Positions 47,801 to 59,782 of a stretch of DNA of 64,000 nucleotides are shown piece by piece (position 1 is the first letter of the stretch; each line of letters begins with the position of its first letter). Under the pieces are notes generated by a model. The model searched no databases and was not told the DNA's origin. It saw only the letters and a program-made list of their open reading frames with translations. The stretch is from Polytrichum commune (Eukaryota; Streptophyta; Polytrichopsida; Polytrichales; Polytrichaceae): assembly GCA_950295325.1 (NCBI GenBank), contig OX485808.1:33133180-33197179 (forward strand). Reading direction: 5' to 3'. The position numbers were made by a program, and so were the translations under genes.

Positions 47801-50502
47801 TCCACCTCAGGAAAATATCACAAAAACACACAACAGAACTACACTACAAGCCACAATAAACCCTAAAACAGTAAACCCCAGTTTGAAAGCCCCCGGTGCT
47901 GAACTGCCTCTTTAAATGACACATATCTTCTATCTTCATGTGATTGTATTGGGCTAACTTTATTTCTACATTTGGGTGCGTGAGCACTCTTGTTTAAACC
48001 CTGATTCTTGAAGAGCATTCCAAAGATTACAGCACAATCCTCTGAATTGGCATCCCTCTGTCTTGGACAACAGTATACACAAAAGAAAATAGAAAACAAT
48101 AAGGAAAAAGTTGCAACAGGAGTGCAATCTCGCTAGACACCACACAAACCCTGAATCCCAGTTCAAAAGACAAGGCCGCTGAATAGCATCTTCAACGACA
48201 CAAGGCTCAAGTAGAACTTCAAGAAATATAGCGAATCTGCATAGAGCTCTGAGTTTCTCTGAATCTTCACAGGCTACCTGTGAAAGCATTGGGCTAACTC
48301 TCCTAACATTTTGCTGCTTGAGCCCTCTTATCTAACCCCTGATTCTTTACAAGCATATCAAAGAATACAGACATGGAACAGTCATAAAAGACACCATGGG
48401 CATGCAAATTCAATTGGCACTAAATTAACCCGAAACCCTAAACCCCAGGTCCAGCGCCCAGGGTGCTGAATAGCATCTCGAATGACAGCAACTTCGAGAC
48501 ATGTAGACAATCTACAGCGAGCTATAAATTTCCATGAATCTACCTTCATAGGCTACCTGTGCCTAGATTCCTTGTGCTGATGAATTTGCACAATGGGTTG
48601 TCTTAATTTTCCATGTTGCAGAAAGCCCTCAAGGAAGGAGATGACATTAACAGCTGACAAGAATTGACGAAATTGATCCCAAACCCTAACATAGAATGCA
48701 ATTCAAGCTGGAGGAAGTATGTGGAAGACTAGAAACAGATTTCACTCTTTTTGCGGTGGCACCTATAGATTCAGAGATGTGAGTCTGATAACACACAATC
48801 GAAGACACTCAGGATAAAGTCATAGGAAGACGCAATTGGAGTACAATTACACTAGAAACCACACAAACCACACAAACCACACAAACCCTAAAACCCTAAT
48901 TCCCAGACCCCAGTTCAAAAGCCGATGGCACTGAATAGCACGAGGGAGTAATAGAACTTCAAGAAATGTAATGAATCTGCATCAAGCTCTCTGAGTTCAA
49001 ATGCATATATATCTTCTTAAAATTTGCATGGTGGACTGTCTAAGATACCCTATTGTATAGATCCCTCAACGAAGCAGATGACATAAACAGCTGACAAGAA
49101 TTGACACAATTGATCCCAAACTCTACCACAGGTTGCAATTCAAGGTGAAGGAAGAATGTGGAAGACTGATGAAATAAAAATAAATAAACAAAATTGCAAA
49201 AAATTGAGATTCTGAAGAATGATCGATACCTTCTCAATCGCAGCATCGTCTGGAAGGACCACATGGCACCTGCAGCCATGCGCCATGGCTACCATTGCCA
49301 GGCTGACTGCTGTGCTACCTGCGCTTCCCTCGGTGACCACACCACCCACACGTAGAGCCCCAGACTTCAGTGCCTGCATTGCAAAATATTTATAAAATGT
49401 TCTCAATCAATCAAGCCCATAGCATTCTTAAGTGGTGTAGTGAGTGGTCATCCTAATAAAGCACCTTGGACAGCATACACTCGGTGAGAATCTTTTTGGC
49501 AAGGTATTTGAGTTGAATCTTGATAGATGGGATAAAGCTTTGTTCGACGATAGGTAACAATGAGGTGTCCACTAATGAGAGCTTGCCACTTGACAATACG
49601 CTTGGCATTCATTGAAGCTAGAATAGAAAGAGGACGTCTGTACTCACACATGCTTAAGAATGCTATGAGCTATCAAGTAGTACTTTGAGGAAATAAATAA
49701 CCAGAAATTACAGCACAAACAGGTTTACATGAGTTTTCAGGAAGTTACAACCTCGTCGATGATTTTGGCAGCAACTCGGTCCTTGACACTCCCACCTGGA
49801 TTGAGGAATTCAGCTTTCCCAAAAATCTGACCCACACCCAAGAAGCAGACACATGAACACATTATCTCAAAATTCAAGCGACCAACAATTACAGTCGAGT
49901 AAGTGTTGATACATACCCTTGAGTCAGGGTTCAATGTCTTCTCAGTGGTACCTCAATATTTAGCTAAAGATTCATTCAACATTGATTTACCTCATAAACC
50001 ATCAATCTTTGGGGTCATTCACCGATAAAATATAAGAAGCAAAGGATTAAAAGTGATGCCAACCCTATGTATAGATTCAATGATGGAGGAGTTTGAAGTG
50101 ACCGCACCAATGTGAAGTCATTGTTGCTGGTGGTATATGAATCTAGAGGTTTGTGAGGAGCTGCAAATTTCTCAGCAACTGCGTGGAAGCAGACAAATTC
50201 ACGTCGAGAAAGTGGTCCAATCCCTAATGGAGGTGATTTTTCATTACCTCACAACCGGTTGCTTCGGAGAGACTGCGGATCCTGATCAGCGGCGTGTTAC
50301 CGATCGCACCCAGAATTCCGTCTCGCGCATTTCCCAATCCATCCTCAGTTTTTCCCACCTCAGGAAGCTTCTGCTGTTCTCCAGACTTCCACAATTTGAA
50401 CTCCTTTTGCCTCCTATGCAACAACAGAGCAGCCGCAGCCGCAAGCAGTGCCGCGGCTGCTACCGAGGTGGCAACTGCCGCCGCGCCCTCCCTCCCTTGC
50501 AT
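44826..50502 (-). CDS. PLP-dependent cysteine-synthase-like enzyme, membrane-anchored type, seven exons
   Basis: This belongs to the cysteine synthase / cystathionine beta-synthase PLP fold. It most resembles the group that includes yeast YGR012W and its plant homologues, whose substrate is not settled. Exons on the minus strand: 50502-50248, 49826-49752, 49373-49230, 47779-47602, 47013-46655, 45847-45612, 45069-44826; about 496 residues. Residues 10-30 form an Ala/Leu-rich membrane segment followed by HRRQK, so an N-terminal anchor or organelle signal is likely. Catalytic features are GILGAIGNTPLIRI (about 63-76), NPGGSVKDR with the PLP-binding Lys at about 100, TEGSAGST (124-131), AAGTGGT phosphate loop (322-328), and SSSAMNCVGAVRVAQLLGPG near the end. 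An acidic, poorly conserved stretch spans about 215-280. The exon 5 acceptor (47014-47015) is chosen by phase and is the least certain. Intron 3 (1450 bp) holds tandem duplications. Likely functional. Confidence 0.92.
47810..49180. repeat. Diverged tandem duplications inside intron 3 of the PLP gene
   Basis: A segment of about 430 bp recurs: 48641-48735 and 49077-49170 share 'aacagctgacaagaattgac' and 'aatgtggaagact'. Shorter related blocks with 'gctgaatagcatct', 'cttcaagaaat.ta.cgaatctgcat' and 'accctaaa.c' lie near 47860-47920, 48160-48290, 48430-48560 and 48880-48990. A (cacaaaccac)n patch lies near 48850. Confidence 0.75.
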
Positions 50503-50985
50503 TGTGTGCTCTCATCAACCTCTCATCCACAAAAGCTCTGCAAAATCATACCTTAAGAGTCTTTGCTGCGAAAGTAAACAAGCTCTTCACCTTCGATGAT
50601 GCACAAGAACTTAGACTTTGAGGAAACTTTACTCTGTATTGTGGGCTTTGCAAGCATGAAAGATTTAATTTGTCTCTCAATTGAGTGAGTGATTATTTGT
50701 TGAGCAATTCTAAGTTATTTCCTGCTTCACAGTGCGAGAAGCATCTTCCCTTCTTCAAGAACTACTTGATTTACGCACCCAATTTTGTACTTTGGCCTCT
50801 TCGAATGGTGCACATCGATGACTACTAGCTTTTGAGGGAATTTGGCATTTTTGTAACTCAACATTGTGAGCTTGGGAAATCCGGGAGGCTTTTACATTAA
50901 GCTGTAGCACCCCTAAGAGGAAGAGAGTTTACCTACTTTTACTTTTTTGAAGCAACTTTTGCCCTCATCTTTTATGTTTTACAAA
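50503..50985. other. Upstream region of the PLP gene
   Basis: This is the presumed 5' UTR/promoter on the minus strand. No other feature supported. Confidence 0.4.
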
Positions 50986-52031
50986 ATTTGTGACCAAGAA
51001 TGGAATATGCTCTCGTAGCATCTCGCCCACCTCCATCTGTGCTTGTTGCATTTCTTTCGGTTCCATCCGCATTTGTTGCATCTCTTCTGATTCTATCTGC
51101 GTTTGTAACATCTCTCCTAGTTTCATCTATGTTTGTTGTATTATTGTCTTATTTTGTATGGAAACAATGTGGAGATCGTTTTCATCAAAGCATTGGTTCC
51201 TACAAAAATCCACCCCGCAAAGAAAAATGAAGTTCCCGGTCGAAAATATGGTCTTTTTAAATATGATGCATCTTTCATGTGTTGTACAATCTCATAGCAT
51301 CTCTTCCAATTTCATTTCTTCATGGTTTTTGTATATAAAAAGCGTGTTGTGATTTTTTTTTAAAACATTGATTGCTAATAAAAATCCATCCCACGAAAAA
51401 AAATGAAGTGTTCAATTGAACATATATATATAAATTCTTGTTATGGTGCATCTTTCATGTGTTATACAATCTCGTAGCACATATCCCGGTTGCATCTGCG
51501 CGTGTGGCATCTCTCCTGGTTCCATCCGCGTTTGTTGCATTTATGTTGGTTTTGTGTACAAAGAGTTGTGTTGCAATCTTTTTCATTAAAACATCGGTTC
51601 TTAACAAAAATCCACCATGTGAAGAAAAATGGAATGCTCAATGAAAATAAATTATAAAATACATATAATGCATGTTATGGTGCAATTTCCATGTATTACA
51701 CAATCTCATTGCATCTCTCCCGGTTCCATGCATTACACAATCTCATTGCATCTCTCCCGGTTCCATGCATGCTTGTTGTAGCTCTCCCAATTCCATCCAC
51801 ATTTGTCATGGTGCACCATGTTTCTTTCAGCTTCATTTGTGTTTGTTGCATCTCTCCTAGTTGATTTTGTGTTTGGTGCATTTTTGTTTCATTATTTATA
51901 GGAATAGTGTGGATATTTCTTTCACTAAAATATTTGTTGCTAGCAAAAATTCATCTTGCAAAGAAAAATGAAGCGCTCAATTGAAAATAGATTTTCTTTT
52001 GAAATAATGCATATTATGGTGCATCTTTCTT
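50986..52031. repeat. Two-level satellite interrupted by the LINE
   Basis: A short unit of about 25 bp ('ccatctgcgtttgttgcatc') sits inside a higher-order unit of about 200-230 bp. The larger unit contains 'aaaaatccacc....gaagaaaaatgaagtg', then 'tggtgcatctttcatgtgtt', then 'acaatctcatagcatctctc'. At least four higher-order copies start near 51200, 51370, 51605 and 51945. The last is cut off after 'ggtgcatctttc' at about 52030, where the LINE tail begins. Confidence 0.85.
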
Positions 52032-52238
52032 CTATAGATAGATAGATAGAAACTCTGGTCCCTTTGAGGGGCCGGCGTGAATAGAGTGTCCGTTCGTAAT
52101 GCCAACAACCCGATGTCCACAGGACATGGGGAAGCTGGGACAAAACTACTCTCCTCTTTCGAGGATGGACACTATAGTAGCCAGGGAACAAATAACACGG
52201 GCCCATCATGGCCCACGGGGGTGTATGCCTTTTAAGTA

Positions 52239-52334
52239 TAGCTAGTGGTTTTGTTGTAAGGGTGTACGCCAAGTCATGATTCCTCGGTTGGTTGTGTGAG
52301 GATGTTTGGGTTAAGACGGTCCGGGTTCGATTCC
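52239..52334 (+). promoter_or_regulatory. Pol III A/B-box pair in the LINE 3' region
   Basis: TAGCTAGTGG (52239-52248) fits an A-box and GGTTCGATTCC (52324-52334) is a perfect B-box on the plus strand, opposite to the LINE. Spacing of about 85 bp is long. It may be a SINE nested in the LINE 3' region, or chance. Confidence 0.4.
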
Positions 52335-52499
52335 TGTTGGGTCCGTTTGATCGCCTAATGTGTAACACATGACTTGGTGCTGCAAATGAGTAAAAGGTAG
52401 GAAATTTGTACCAACCAACCGGCACCAATCCCTCATCCTGAGCTGTATATAGTTATTAAATATTATATAAGTTTTTGAGTTTTATGGAGGGTCTAAATT

Positions 52500-52994
52500 T
52501 TGGGGGAGCGGTTGGTGGTTTTCGATCCTCCTTTTATGAAGGAGGATGGACATGGCATATTATATTGCAATGGTATTAATGTTTTTAAAGGTATTTTTGA
52601 TGGTAACCATGGGTATTTTGAGGTTGTTCTCTAGTATTTTCATAGATGGGATGTGGGTCGTAGCTCGGGCCCCGGCTGTGATGACAATAAGTGGTTCGAT
52701 TTTCCATCCTCTGGAAGCGATACTATCAATTAGTGGTTTGTATTTGTTGATTTTTGCTTCTATTGTTTCTGGGGAGAATCAATCGTTGCAGTATGTGAAT
52801 TCAATAAATTGTATGGTGAGGTTAGGGTCAATGTCAATGGGAGGGTCATTTTGATACGGTAACCCTTTAACGCAAAGTATATCAGGTCGAAATCTTGCGT
52901 TGCAGTGACATCTTTGTGTGTTACATGTGCAGGGGAGTAGCCAGTTTGGGACAGTGTTTTCTTGGGGATTATTATTGAAGGTACCGGCATTCAT
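52500..52994 (-). other. C-terminal PD-(D/E)XK / restriction-endonuclease-like domain of the LINE
   Basis: CTCNTQRCHCNARFRPDIL gives a Cys/His cluster followed by Pro-Asp. After 27 residues comes IQFIEFTYCND, then a frame break, FSPETIEAKINKYKPLIDSI and ITAGARATTHIPSMK, ending YAMSILLHKRRIEN. The D...E-x-T pattern, strand/helix order and C-terminal position resemble the nuclease-like domains of some large LINEs. The usual Lys of E-x-K is Thr here, so catalytic competence is doubtful. Confidence 0.6.
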
Positions 52995-53399
52995 GAGAGT
53001 AAAGCATCAGGATTTCTCGGACGAGATTAGGAGCTTCCTAATTTCTCCGACTGCTTTGTTATGTCTTTTAATTCTAAGTGAGTGTATATGTTGTTGTTTA
53101 CATTTAAGTAGTACATGTAGCCTGGTGTCTGGTTCGTTTGAATTGCATATGGGGCACGTAATAGAGGGGTATCTTTGGTGGCCGAAGAACATTTGTTTCC
53201 TAGCATTACCCATGTATGTTCCTGTGCGGAATTTAATAAGACATGATTTTTGTTTGTCGGTGATTGAGGGATTTGTCCAGAATTCGTTTGACATTTCTTT
53301 GTCTATGTCTATATTTTTTGTCCATTTACACGTGTTGGGGGTTTGTGTGGCCATGATTGCTATATTGGTTTTCCTATCGTATTTTTTAATTTGTTTTTC

Positions 53400-53970
53400 T
53401 AGGAATCTTACTGGGCCTTTATCTGGGACGTCTGCCATCGAGGCCCAGACGTCTTTTTGATAATAGTACGGGATGGCGTGGGCATGTTCGTATGGGTGGA
53501 TGGCAATTCTATGTTTTAATTCTAACCCTTCTTTTGCTAGTTTATCTGCTTTTTCATTACCGTCAATGTTAACATGTGCTCTAACTTTGTATAGTGTGAT
53601 TGGTTGTGTACGGTTTTGAAGGATTTTTACCATGGAGTTGAGTGTGGTTTGGTCTGGGTGGCTATTATGGAGAGTGGGGTGTTTGATTTGTGTGTTGAAT
53701 AAGTATAGTACGTTTAGACTGTCTGTGAATATGAATGCGGGTTCATTAGGAAATTGTGTATTGATGATTCTTAGTGTTTTGTGTATAGCCATCATTTCTG
53801 CGCGCAGTATGTTTTGATGCCCATGGAGTCTTTTGGCGATATTTAAGCCTTTGGGGCTGTAGATACCGTATCCAGCTCTTTCTCTTCTCCATTCCCCAGG
53901 GGCAATTTCTTTGGGTTTTATAAAGGAACCATCCGTGTAGTAGCTGAATTGGGGGTGGAATTTTAGCGGT
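53400..53970 (-). other. RNase H domain of the LINE
   Basis: The four acidic positions are readable: FSYYTDGSF, ILRAEMMAIHKT, AFIFTDSLNVLYLF and NIDGNEKADKLAKEG. It is followed at about 53180-53090 by a zinc-finger-like CPICNSNEPDTRLHVLLKC. Confidence 0.85.
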
Positions 53971-54129
53971 AGATTAGTGTGGTAGTTTGGAAGTTGTGGG
54001 GTAGGGGTATTATTGTGTGGGATTGTATTTGGGTAGTTTGATTTGGCCCATTTTTTACTAGGGTTAACGGTGATGTTTGGAGGGGTGGGTGGTGCAGTTT
54101 GTGTGTGACTTTGTAGTATTTAGAGGTTA

Positions 54130-54520
54130 TTTGCTGTGTCGTTTATTAATTTCATTTGTTCGTAGGTGCCTATGTTATTGTTTTGGCGATGGATACAAAA
54201 TATTTGCATGGTAGATGGTTCTTTTCTTGTGATATTGAGCTCGGGGGGTATTGTGGGTTCCTCATACGTGATCGTATCAGCGGCGAAATGGGCAATGACG
54301 TGTGTGTCTGGGAATGGCCTGTGTGTGGGTTGGAGTTTTGGTACCAATTAGTATCCGGAGATATAAGTATAGTGATTGTATATGGATCATTTTGGGCCGC
54401 TATGCGCGCCCAGTGAATAGCTTGTTGTAGGTATGTTGTATTATGAGGGTGTGCGTAACCGATTCCTTACCATTTATGGTCAAACGCTTTACCTAGGGAT
54501 CCAAATATTATGTCTCGCGA
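54130..54520 (-). other. Extra conserved-looking segment between RT and RNase H
   Basis: Ignoring one stop at 54467-54469, the minus strand reads FSRDIIFGSLGKAFDHKW, then GIGYAHPHNTTYLQQAIHWA, TITILISPDTNWYQ and AHFAADTITYEEPTIPPEL. The spacing of Gly, aromatic and Asp/Asn-Trp residues suggests a folded enzyme-like domain rather than a linker. I considered a methyltransferase-like fold but cannot support it from motifs. Unidentified. Confidence 0.5.
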
Positions 54521-55899
54521 GAATGGTGAGTAGAATTGGGTGAATTGTGTGGGGCATGTAACTGGGGATGAAAAATATGAATGGTTAATATTGAATGTTG
54601 TAATCAGGAGATCTAATATTTGGGTTGGTATTGTATATTGGGCTCGTTTGAGTGGGTCATTTTTTGGGATACGGTATTTGTACTTTTGGTATAACCAAAT
54701 AATTTCAGTTTCGAACGATTGGGTAGATGGTTCTAGACCGTGTGTGTTGTTTTTTGCCAATTGGTATTGTTTCCATAGCCATGTTAGTCTAGCTTTTGGG
54801 ATGGTAATGAGGTGTCGGCCATTGTCTTCGTATATGTGAGCGACATCGAATTGTGTTTGGATGGTATCAGAGTTTGTTTCGATGTTGTTTTCTGGGTTGC
54901 ATTCATTAATAAAGATATGTGCTAGTGGAATTATTGTGGTTGGTGTGACGTATCTTGTGTCTCTATGTTGTTCTGTGGAGAAATAGGCATTACTTATGTT
55001 TGAAAAATATTTGTGTTGTCTTTCTTTGTAGTAATGGATAAGTAGGTCTGTGTTGTGATTACATGTGTTGGCTTCACAGTAGGGGTATAGGTCCCTTTGA
55101 GTTCGCCATTTGTTATATGTGTTGTTATTTGTTGTAGTCCATTGACATAAGTACGACGTGACTGTTTTTTTTATTCCGTTATGGTCATTGGATTGTTTTT
55201 GTTTATGATCGATTATTTTGTATATGGGGAATTGTCGGGGGTCTTTAAACATGTTGTTGGGAGGAGGGGGTAGAGGGGGGATGGGGAGGTTAGGGGGGTG
55301 TACGGGGGCGGTTGGTGGGTGTGGTACGATATTGTGGTGTCTTATTATATATTTATTTTTTAGGGATCTTGGTGGATGGTGTTGTTGGCATGGTAGGGGG
55401 CATTGATTACAAGGGGGGTGGCAAAATAATTGATTAGCTATGTTAAGTGCGCTTTTGATAAGTTTAGAAGGAGTGGAGTGGTAGATTTTGAATTCGTCCA
55501 GGTTCATTAGAGTGGTACCATTAGGCATGGTAATTTGGTCTAGTGTGATTATATTATGTACAAGTAGTTTGTGTAGTAATTTAAGTGAGGTGTTGGGATT
55601 TAGGCCATGAAGCATTTGTGCTTCCTGCATTCATGCAATTTCAAGTGGGGATGGGGTTAGTAGGAAATTGTTTATTGTACTTTTTAGGTGGACTCCAGCT
55701 TTATGTTTGAGCAAGAATAATGTTCTAGTGATGGGTGATCTAACACAGTGGTGGTATTTAATGCGGGTGATTTCCTTAGAGCCCCCATATTTGGCGAGTA
55801 TGAATTGAAGTAGACCAACATATATTTTCCCAATTCTACATTTATCATTGAGGGCGTTTTGTAGTTGTTCTCCAATGCATCTTAAATAGGCATTTTGTA

Positions 55900-57150
55900 G
55901 TGAGAATGCTTCGATTCCGAATAGATTGTGTGGGAGTTGTGTAGCGATGTTAGATGTGCATTTGGATATTCCGCATATCGTTTTGTGAAGTGCTATGATT
56001 TTTTTATCGAGTTGTTTGATAGCTGGTATGGAGTATGGCACTGCGTAGAAGCTGTATGCTATTCCAGCACGTATGACTGTATCTGCCATGTTTATTTTTT
56101 GTTTCATAGTAGCTAGGCATGTTACAAGGGCTTGACACTGTTTTATTAGTTTAGCTGTAGTGGTATTTATTTGTGTTTTGCATTTGAGTGATGGTGCAAG
56201 ATTTATTCCTAGATACGTGTATGGTTCATGTTGGTTTAAGACTGGTATAGGTTGGTTTCTGTAGTTGATATTGGTAGATTGGATTAGGGCTTTAAAGGTT
56301 GTGGGATGAAGTTTGGATTTGTTTGGGCATCTAGTTATTGCGCACTTGGGTATTCCAAGATCCATTCCTGCCCATTCGCAGAATTTGTCTAGTTTGTTGA
56401 ATTGTGTTTGTAGTGTCTCTAGTTTATTGGCGATTGCTGCTAGGTCATCTGCATATGCTGCTGATGAGATTTTAATTTTAGATGTACCAAAAGTGTATCC
56501 ATTATTCCCTTGTTGTAGCCATTTGAGGAGGGGTTCTAGGAATATGATAAATAGATATGGGCTAAGGGTATCACCTTGTATTGTACCTCTTTGAATGGGA
56601 ATTGGTAAGGTTTTACCGAAGTGTTCACCAGTGAATATTGTTGAGGATTGTGAATATATGTTTCCTATGAGATTTATGGAGTCAGTGGGATATCCCAGAT
56701 CTTTCATTATGGCTAAAAATCTGGCGTGATCAATGGAGCCGAAGGCGTTTTTGAAGTCAATGTAAAGGATATATATATCTTGGTTCGTGAGTCTTGCGTC
56801 TTCAAGCGCTGCGATTAATAATTGGATTTGTCTAGAAGTGCTGCTCTCTGCTCTAAATCTTTATTGATTATCGTGTAATATTTGGTATTTTTCTCCATAC
56901 GCTGATAGGATAGAAGTTAATGTACTCGTGTAGAATTTATATATGGTGTTAGCTAGTGTAATAGGTCTATGGTTTGTTAGTTGTGATGGGTTACCTTTTT
57001 GTATAGTAAAACTGTTAGACTGGTTTTCCATGATGCAGGGATTTGTTTTTGTTTATAACAATGTTTAAAAAATAAGAAGAGTAATTTATGGAAGCATGGA
57101 GGCATGTTTTTTAGAATTGAATTGGGTATTTTGTCTGGGTCTGGGGGTTT
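55900..57150 (-). other. Reverse transcriptase domain of the LINE
   Basis: Motif 1 NKPPDPDKIPNSILK; motif A YIDFKNAFGSIDH; motif B QRGTIQGDTLSPYLFII; motif C AAYADDLAAIA; then GIPKCAI and YTYLGI. A frameshift near 57000 (LLYKK/GNPSQLTNHRPIT) and a stop at 56861-56863 interrupt it. Confidence 0.9.
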
Positions 57151-58244
57151 GTTATTATTTAGGTTTTTAAAACAAAAGTCGTATATTTCTTGGTCAAAAT
57201 ACGTGTGTAAAGGGGTTTGGGGTTCTCCTCGTTTGTCAATGATGTATCCATCTAAGTCATGCCATGGATATTGCCGGACTCCACATGTGCAGTGTAGTGG
57301 GTGTTTATTTTTATATTGGCACGTGGGAACTGTAGGACGGTTACTGATGGATTGTTGCGTGTATATTTTTGTTGCGATGTCTTCTGGGTTAGTTAATATA
57401 TTGTTTTGTCTATCAATGATGGAGTCCAGGAGTGAGGTTTCAATGTTATTGAAGACTTTTCGATTTATCTTTTTGGGTTTTTTCATACATTTGACGGTAT
57501 TTTGATACGGCCTTTAAAATGCAGTGTTTGGTGTATTTTGTGGTGATTTTTCTGGCTTCTTTATTTGCATTTTTTGCGATGGTTGCTATGGCATCAATCC
57601 ATTCAGTAGGAGATGCCGTTGTAACAGGTGGGTGTGGGATGTTTGTGTGTTGGTGGTTTCGTATATTGTTTAGGATGGGGTATGCTTGCCAGAGTGGATC
57701 GTATTGTACAATGTATATGGTTTTCCTGATGAGGTGATATGTGTTGAGGTGTCTTTTTCATTTTCTCGCAAGTTTGCGTGGCAAAAACCCACCTTGTTGT
57801 GATGTTCTGTTCGTAAGGTTGGGTAATGGGTCTGCTTTACAGGTTTTTTCAATTATTTCTGAAATTTTGTATACAATGTGGTCGAATGTTGTACAGGCTT
57901 CCGCCCATTGATCCGGGCTTAAGTGTTGGTGGTTTTCAAGTAGGGTGGTAAGGGCTTTTATTTGTGCAGAGTTTTCTTCGAAGAATGTTATGTTGAATTT
58001 TTCGATGTTTTCTGGTGGTATTGGGTTTAGTATTCTAGTTGGTGACGTGTTTGTGGGGGGTGGGGATCTGGCTATAAGGGTGTTGTGGGGGATATGTAGT
58101 ACAACTGGATAATGGTTTGAGTTTAGATTCATGTTTGTGTTTGTGGTAGAAATGAATTTGTTGTTGTCTGGTGAGTGAATGTGGAATCCATCTATTAGAC
58201 TTGTTGATGTATAATTATAGCCTCCTTGCCTGGAGATGCTAGTG

Positions 58245-58865
58245 TTAGTTGGGATATATTCTAGGTTGAGTGATGCGGTGAAAATTTTCCATTGGTAATC
58301 TTCTTCTTGTGGAGGGGGTGTTAATGTTGTTATTTTGTCTGCGTCTAAGTGCGATATCTCGGTTAAAGTCCCTACATAATGTATACATGTGATTGGGGTG
58401 TATAGTAATTTCGTTAGTGATTTCGTTCTTAAGGTGTGGAATGAGGTATGTGTCTTCTAAGTGTGTAGGCATGTACATGTGTATGATTAGCCAAGGTATT
58501 AGTGGATGGTTATTTATTTTAATTATTTGTAGGTATGGGGATATATTTACTGGCGTGGGAATTTTTGTGATATTCCCAGAGAATGCATATTTCTTGTGGA
58601 TAAGTGTGAGTAAGCCTCCTCTTCCGGGGGTATAAGACATTATTTGTTGTATGCATCTTGTGAGTGCATGTGTGTTGTTGAAAATGAATTTAAATTCCGG
58701 AAATAGGTTTTGTATGTATTTTGTAGATTTATTTGCAGTTAGTTTGGTTTCTTGGATATGTATGATTGCTGTGTTGTTTAGCGAGTTGTTTATTAGGCTT
58801 TGTAGGTTTGGTAATGATGTGTTGAGTGATGACGTATTCCATGTTATTATGTTTGTTTCGTGATC
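58245..58865 (-). other. APE-type endonuclease domain of the LINE
   Basis: Motifs in order: NIITWNTSSLN, IIHIQETKL (catalytic Glu region), RGGLLTLIHK, IIHMYMPTH, and CRDFNRD in place of the usual GDFN. It continues after a frame break with SLIDGFHIHSPDN and NLNSNHYPV (the SDH-like motif, with Asn for Asp at one position) near 58130-58200. Confidence 0.8.
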
Positions 58866-59507
58866 GGTGTCGGTGTCGGTATTAATTCTTGGGGTTGGTG
58901 TGGAAGTAGCTGGGGGTAGGGGTGGGTGTGAATATTCGTTGATGTTTTCTAGGCATCGGAGTGCTTCGGTGATCAATTGATTTGGGAGGAAGGGAAATTT
59001 ATTTTGAAGGGTGATTGGTGTTGGTGTAGTATCTTGGTTGCGAATAAATTCATATATCTCTGTGTGTATTGAATTTTTTGGGTATATTATATCTTGATTG
59101 TTTTCTACAAAAGTTGTGTAGGGGTGAGGTGTTGATATATGCCTTTCGGGGGGGTTGGTGAGGTTGGCCAGTCTGATAATCAATGTGTTCGTCCATATGT
59201 TATTAAAGTGGTAATTTTGGGGTTGGACTAGTATGTTATTGCATGTGTTTATTGAGGGGTGGATGGTGATGATTAGAGCGTATAGCATATGGGTTAGTGG
59301 TGATTGCCTTTGTGTTTGGATATATTGATGTAGATGCGGGTAGGTGGTTATTGCTTGAGGGTGTAATGGGTGTGTGTTTTTTAGTATGGGGCCAAATGTG
59401 TTTGCTATGTGTTGGTATTCAGGTTGTAGTTTTATATTGTTTGGAATGAAGTAGATGTTGGCTCTTTTTTTGTATGTAGCAGGGTATGTATGTAGGATGT
59501 TAGGCAT

Positions 59508-59534
59508 TGGTCCGGGGTTGGGTTCTATGTCCCC
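59508..59534 (-). other. 2A-like ribosome-skipping motif in the LINE
   Basis: Residues 93-101 of the first frame read GDIEPNPGP, preceded by KLELLKC. This fits the D-(V/I)-E-x-N-P-G-P consensus at every fixed position. In known cases the ribosome skips the last Gly-Pro bond and releases an upstream peptide. Here it would separate an about 100-residue leader from the APE/RT protein. Such motifs are documented in trypanosome and some animal non-LTR elements. Activity is inferred from the motif only. Confidence 0.8.
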
Positions 59535-59782
59535 GCATTTTAGCAATTCTAGTTTGTTAATAAAGTAGTATCCGTGGGAATGGAGTGTTTTTGGATTTTT
59601 TATGTTTGTTTTTAGATATATTATGATTGTGAACTTGGTTGTAGTAAAGAGGTTAGGTATAGCGGGTATGATGTTTTCTATTTGTTTGGGTGAGAAGTGT
59701 GAGTTTGTATTTTTTATAGATTTTTGGCTTGTTATTGAGTTAGGTCTCCAGTTATCTATGAAGTGGTATGTGTTATTATTTG

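Noticed and set aside
51940-52428. 162-residue minus-strand ORF in the LINE 3' region
   Set aside because: It lies between the nuclease-like domain and the TATC tail, crosses a pol III-like box, runs into satellite and has no domain.
54540-55406. Plus-strand ORFs in the LINE
   Set aside because: Antisense to the LINE polyprotein and composed of its skewed complement.
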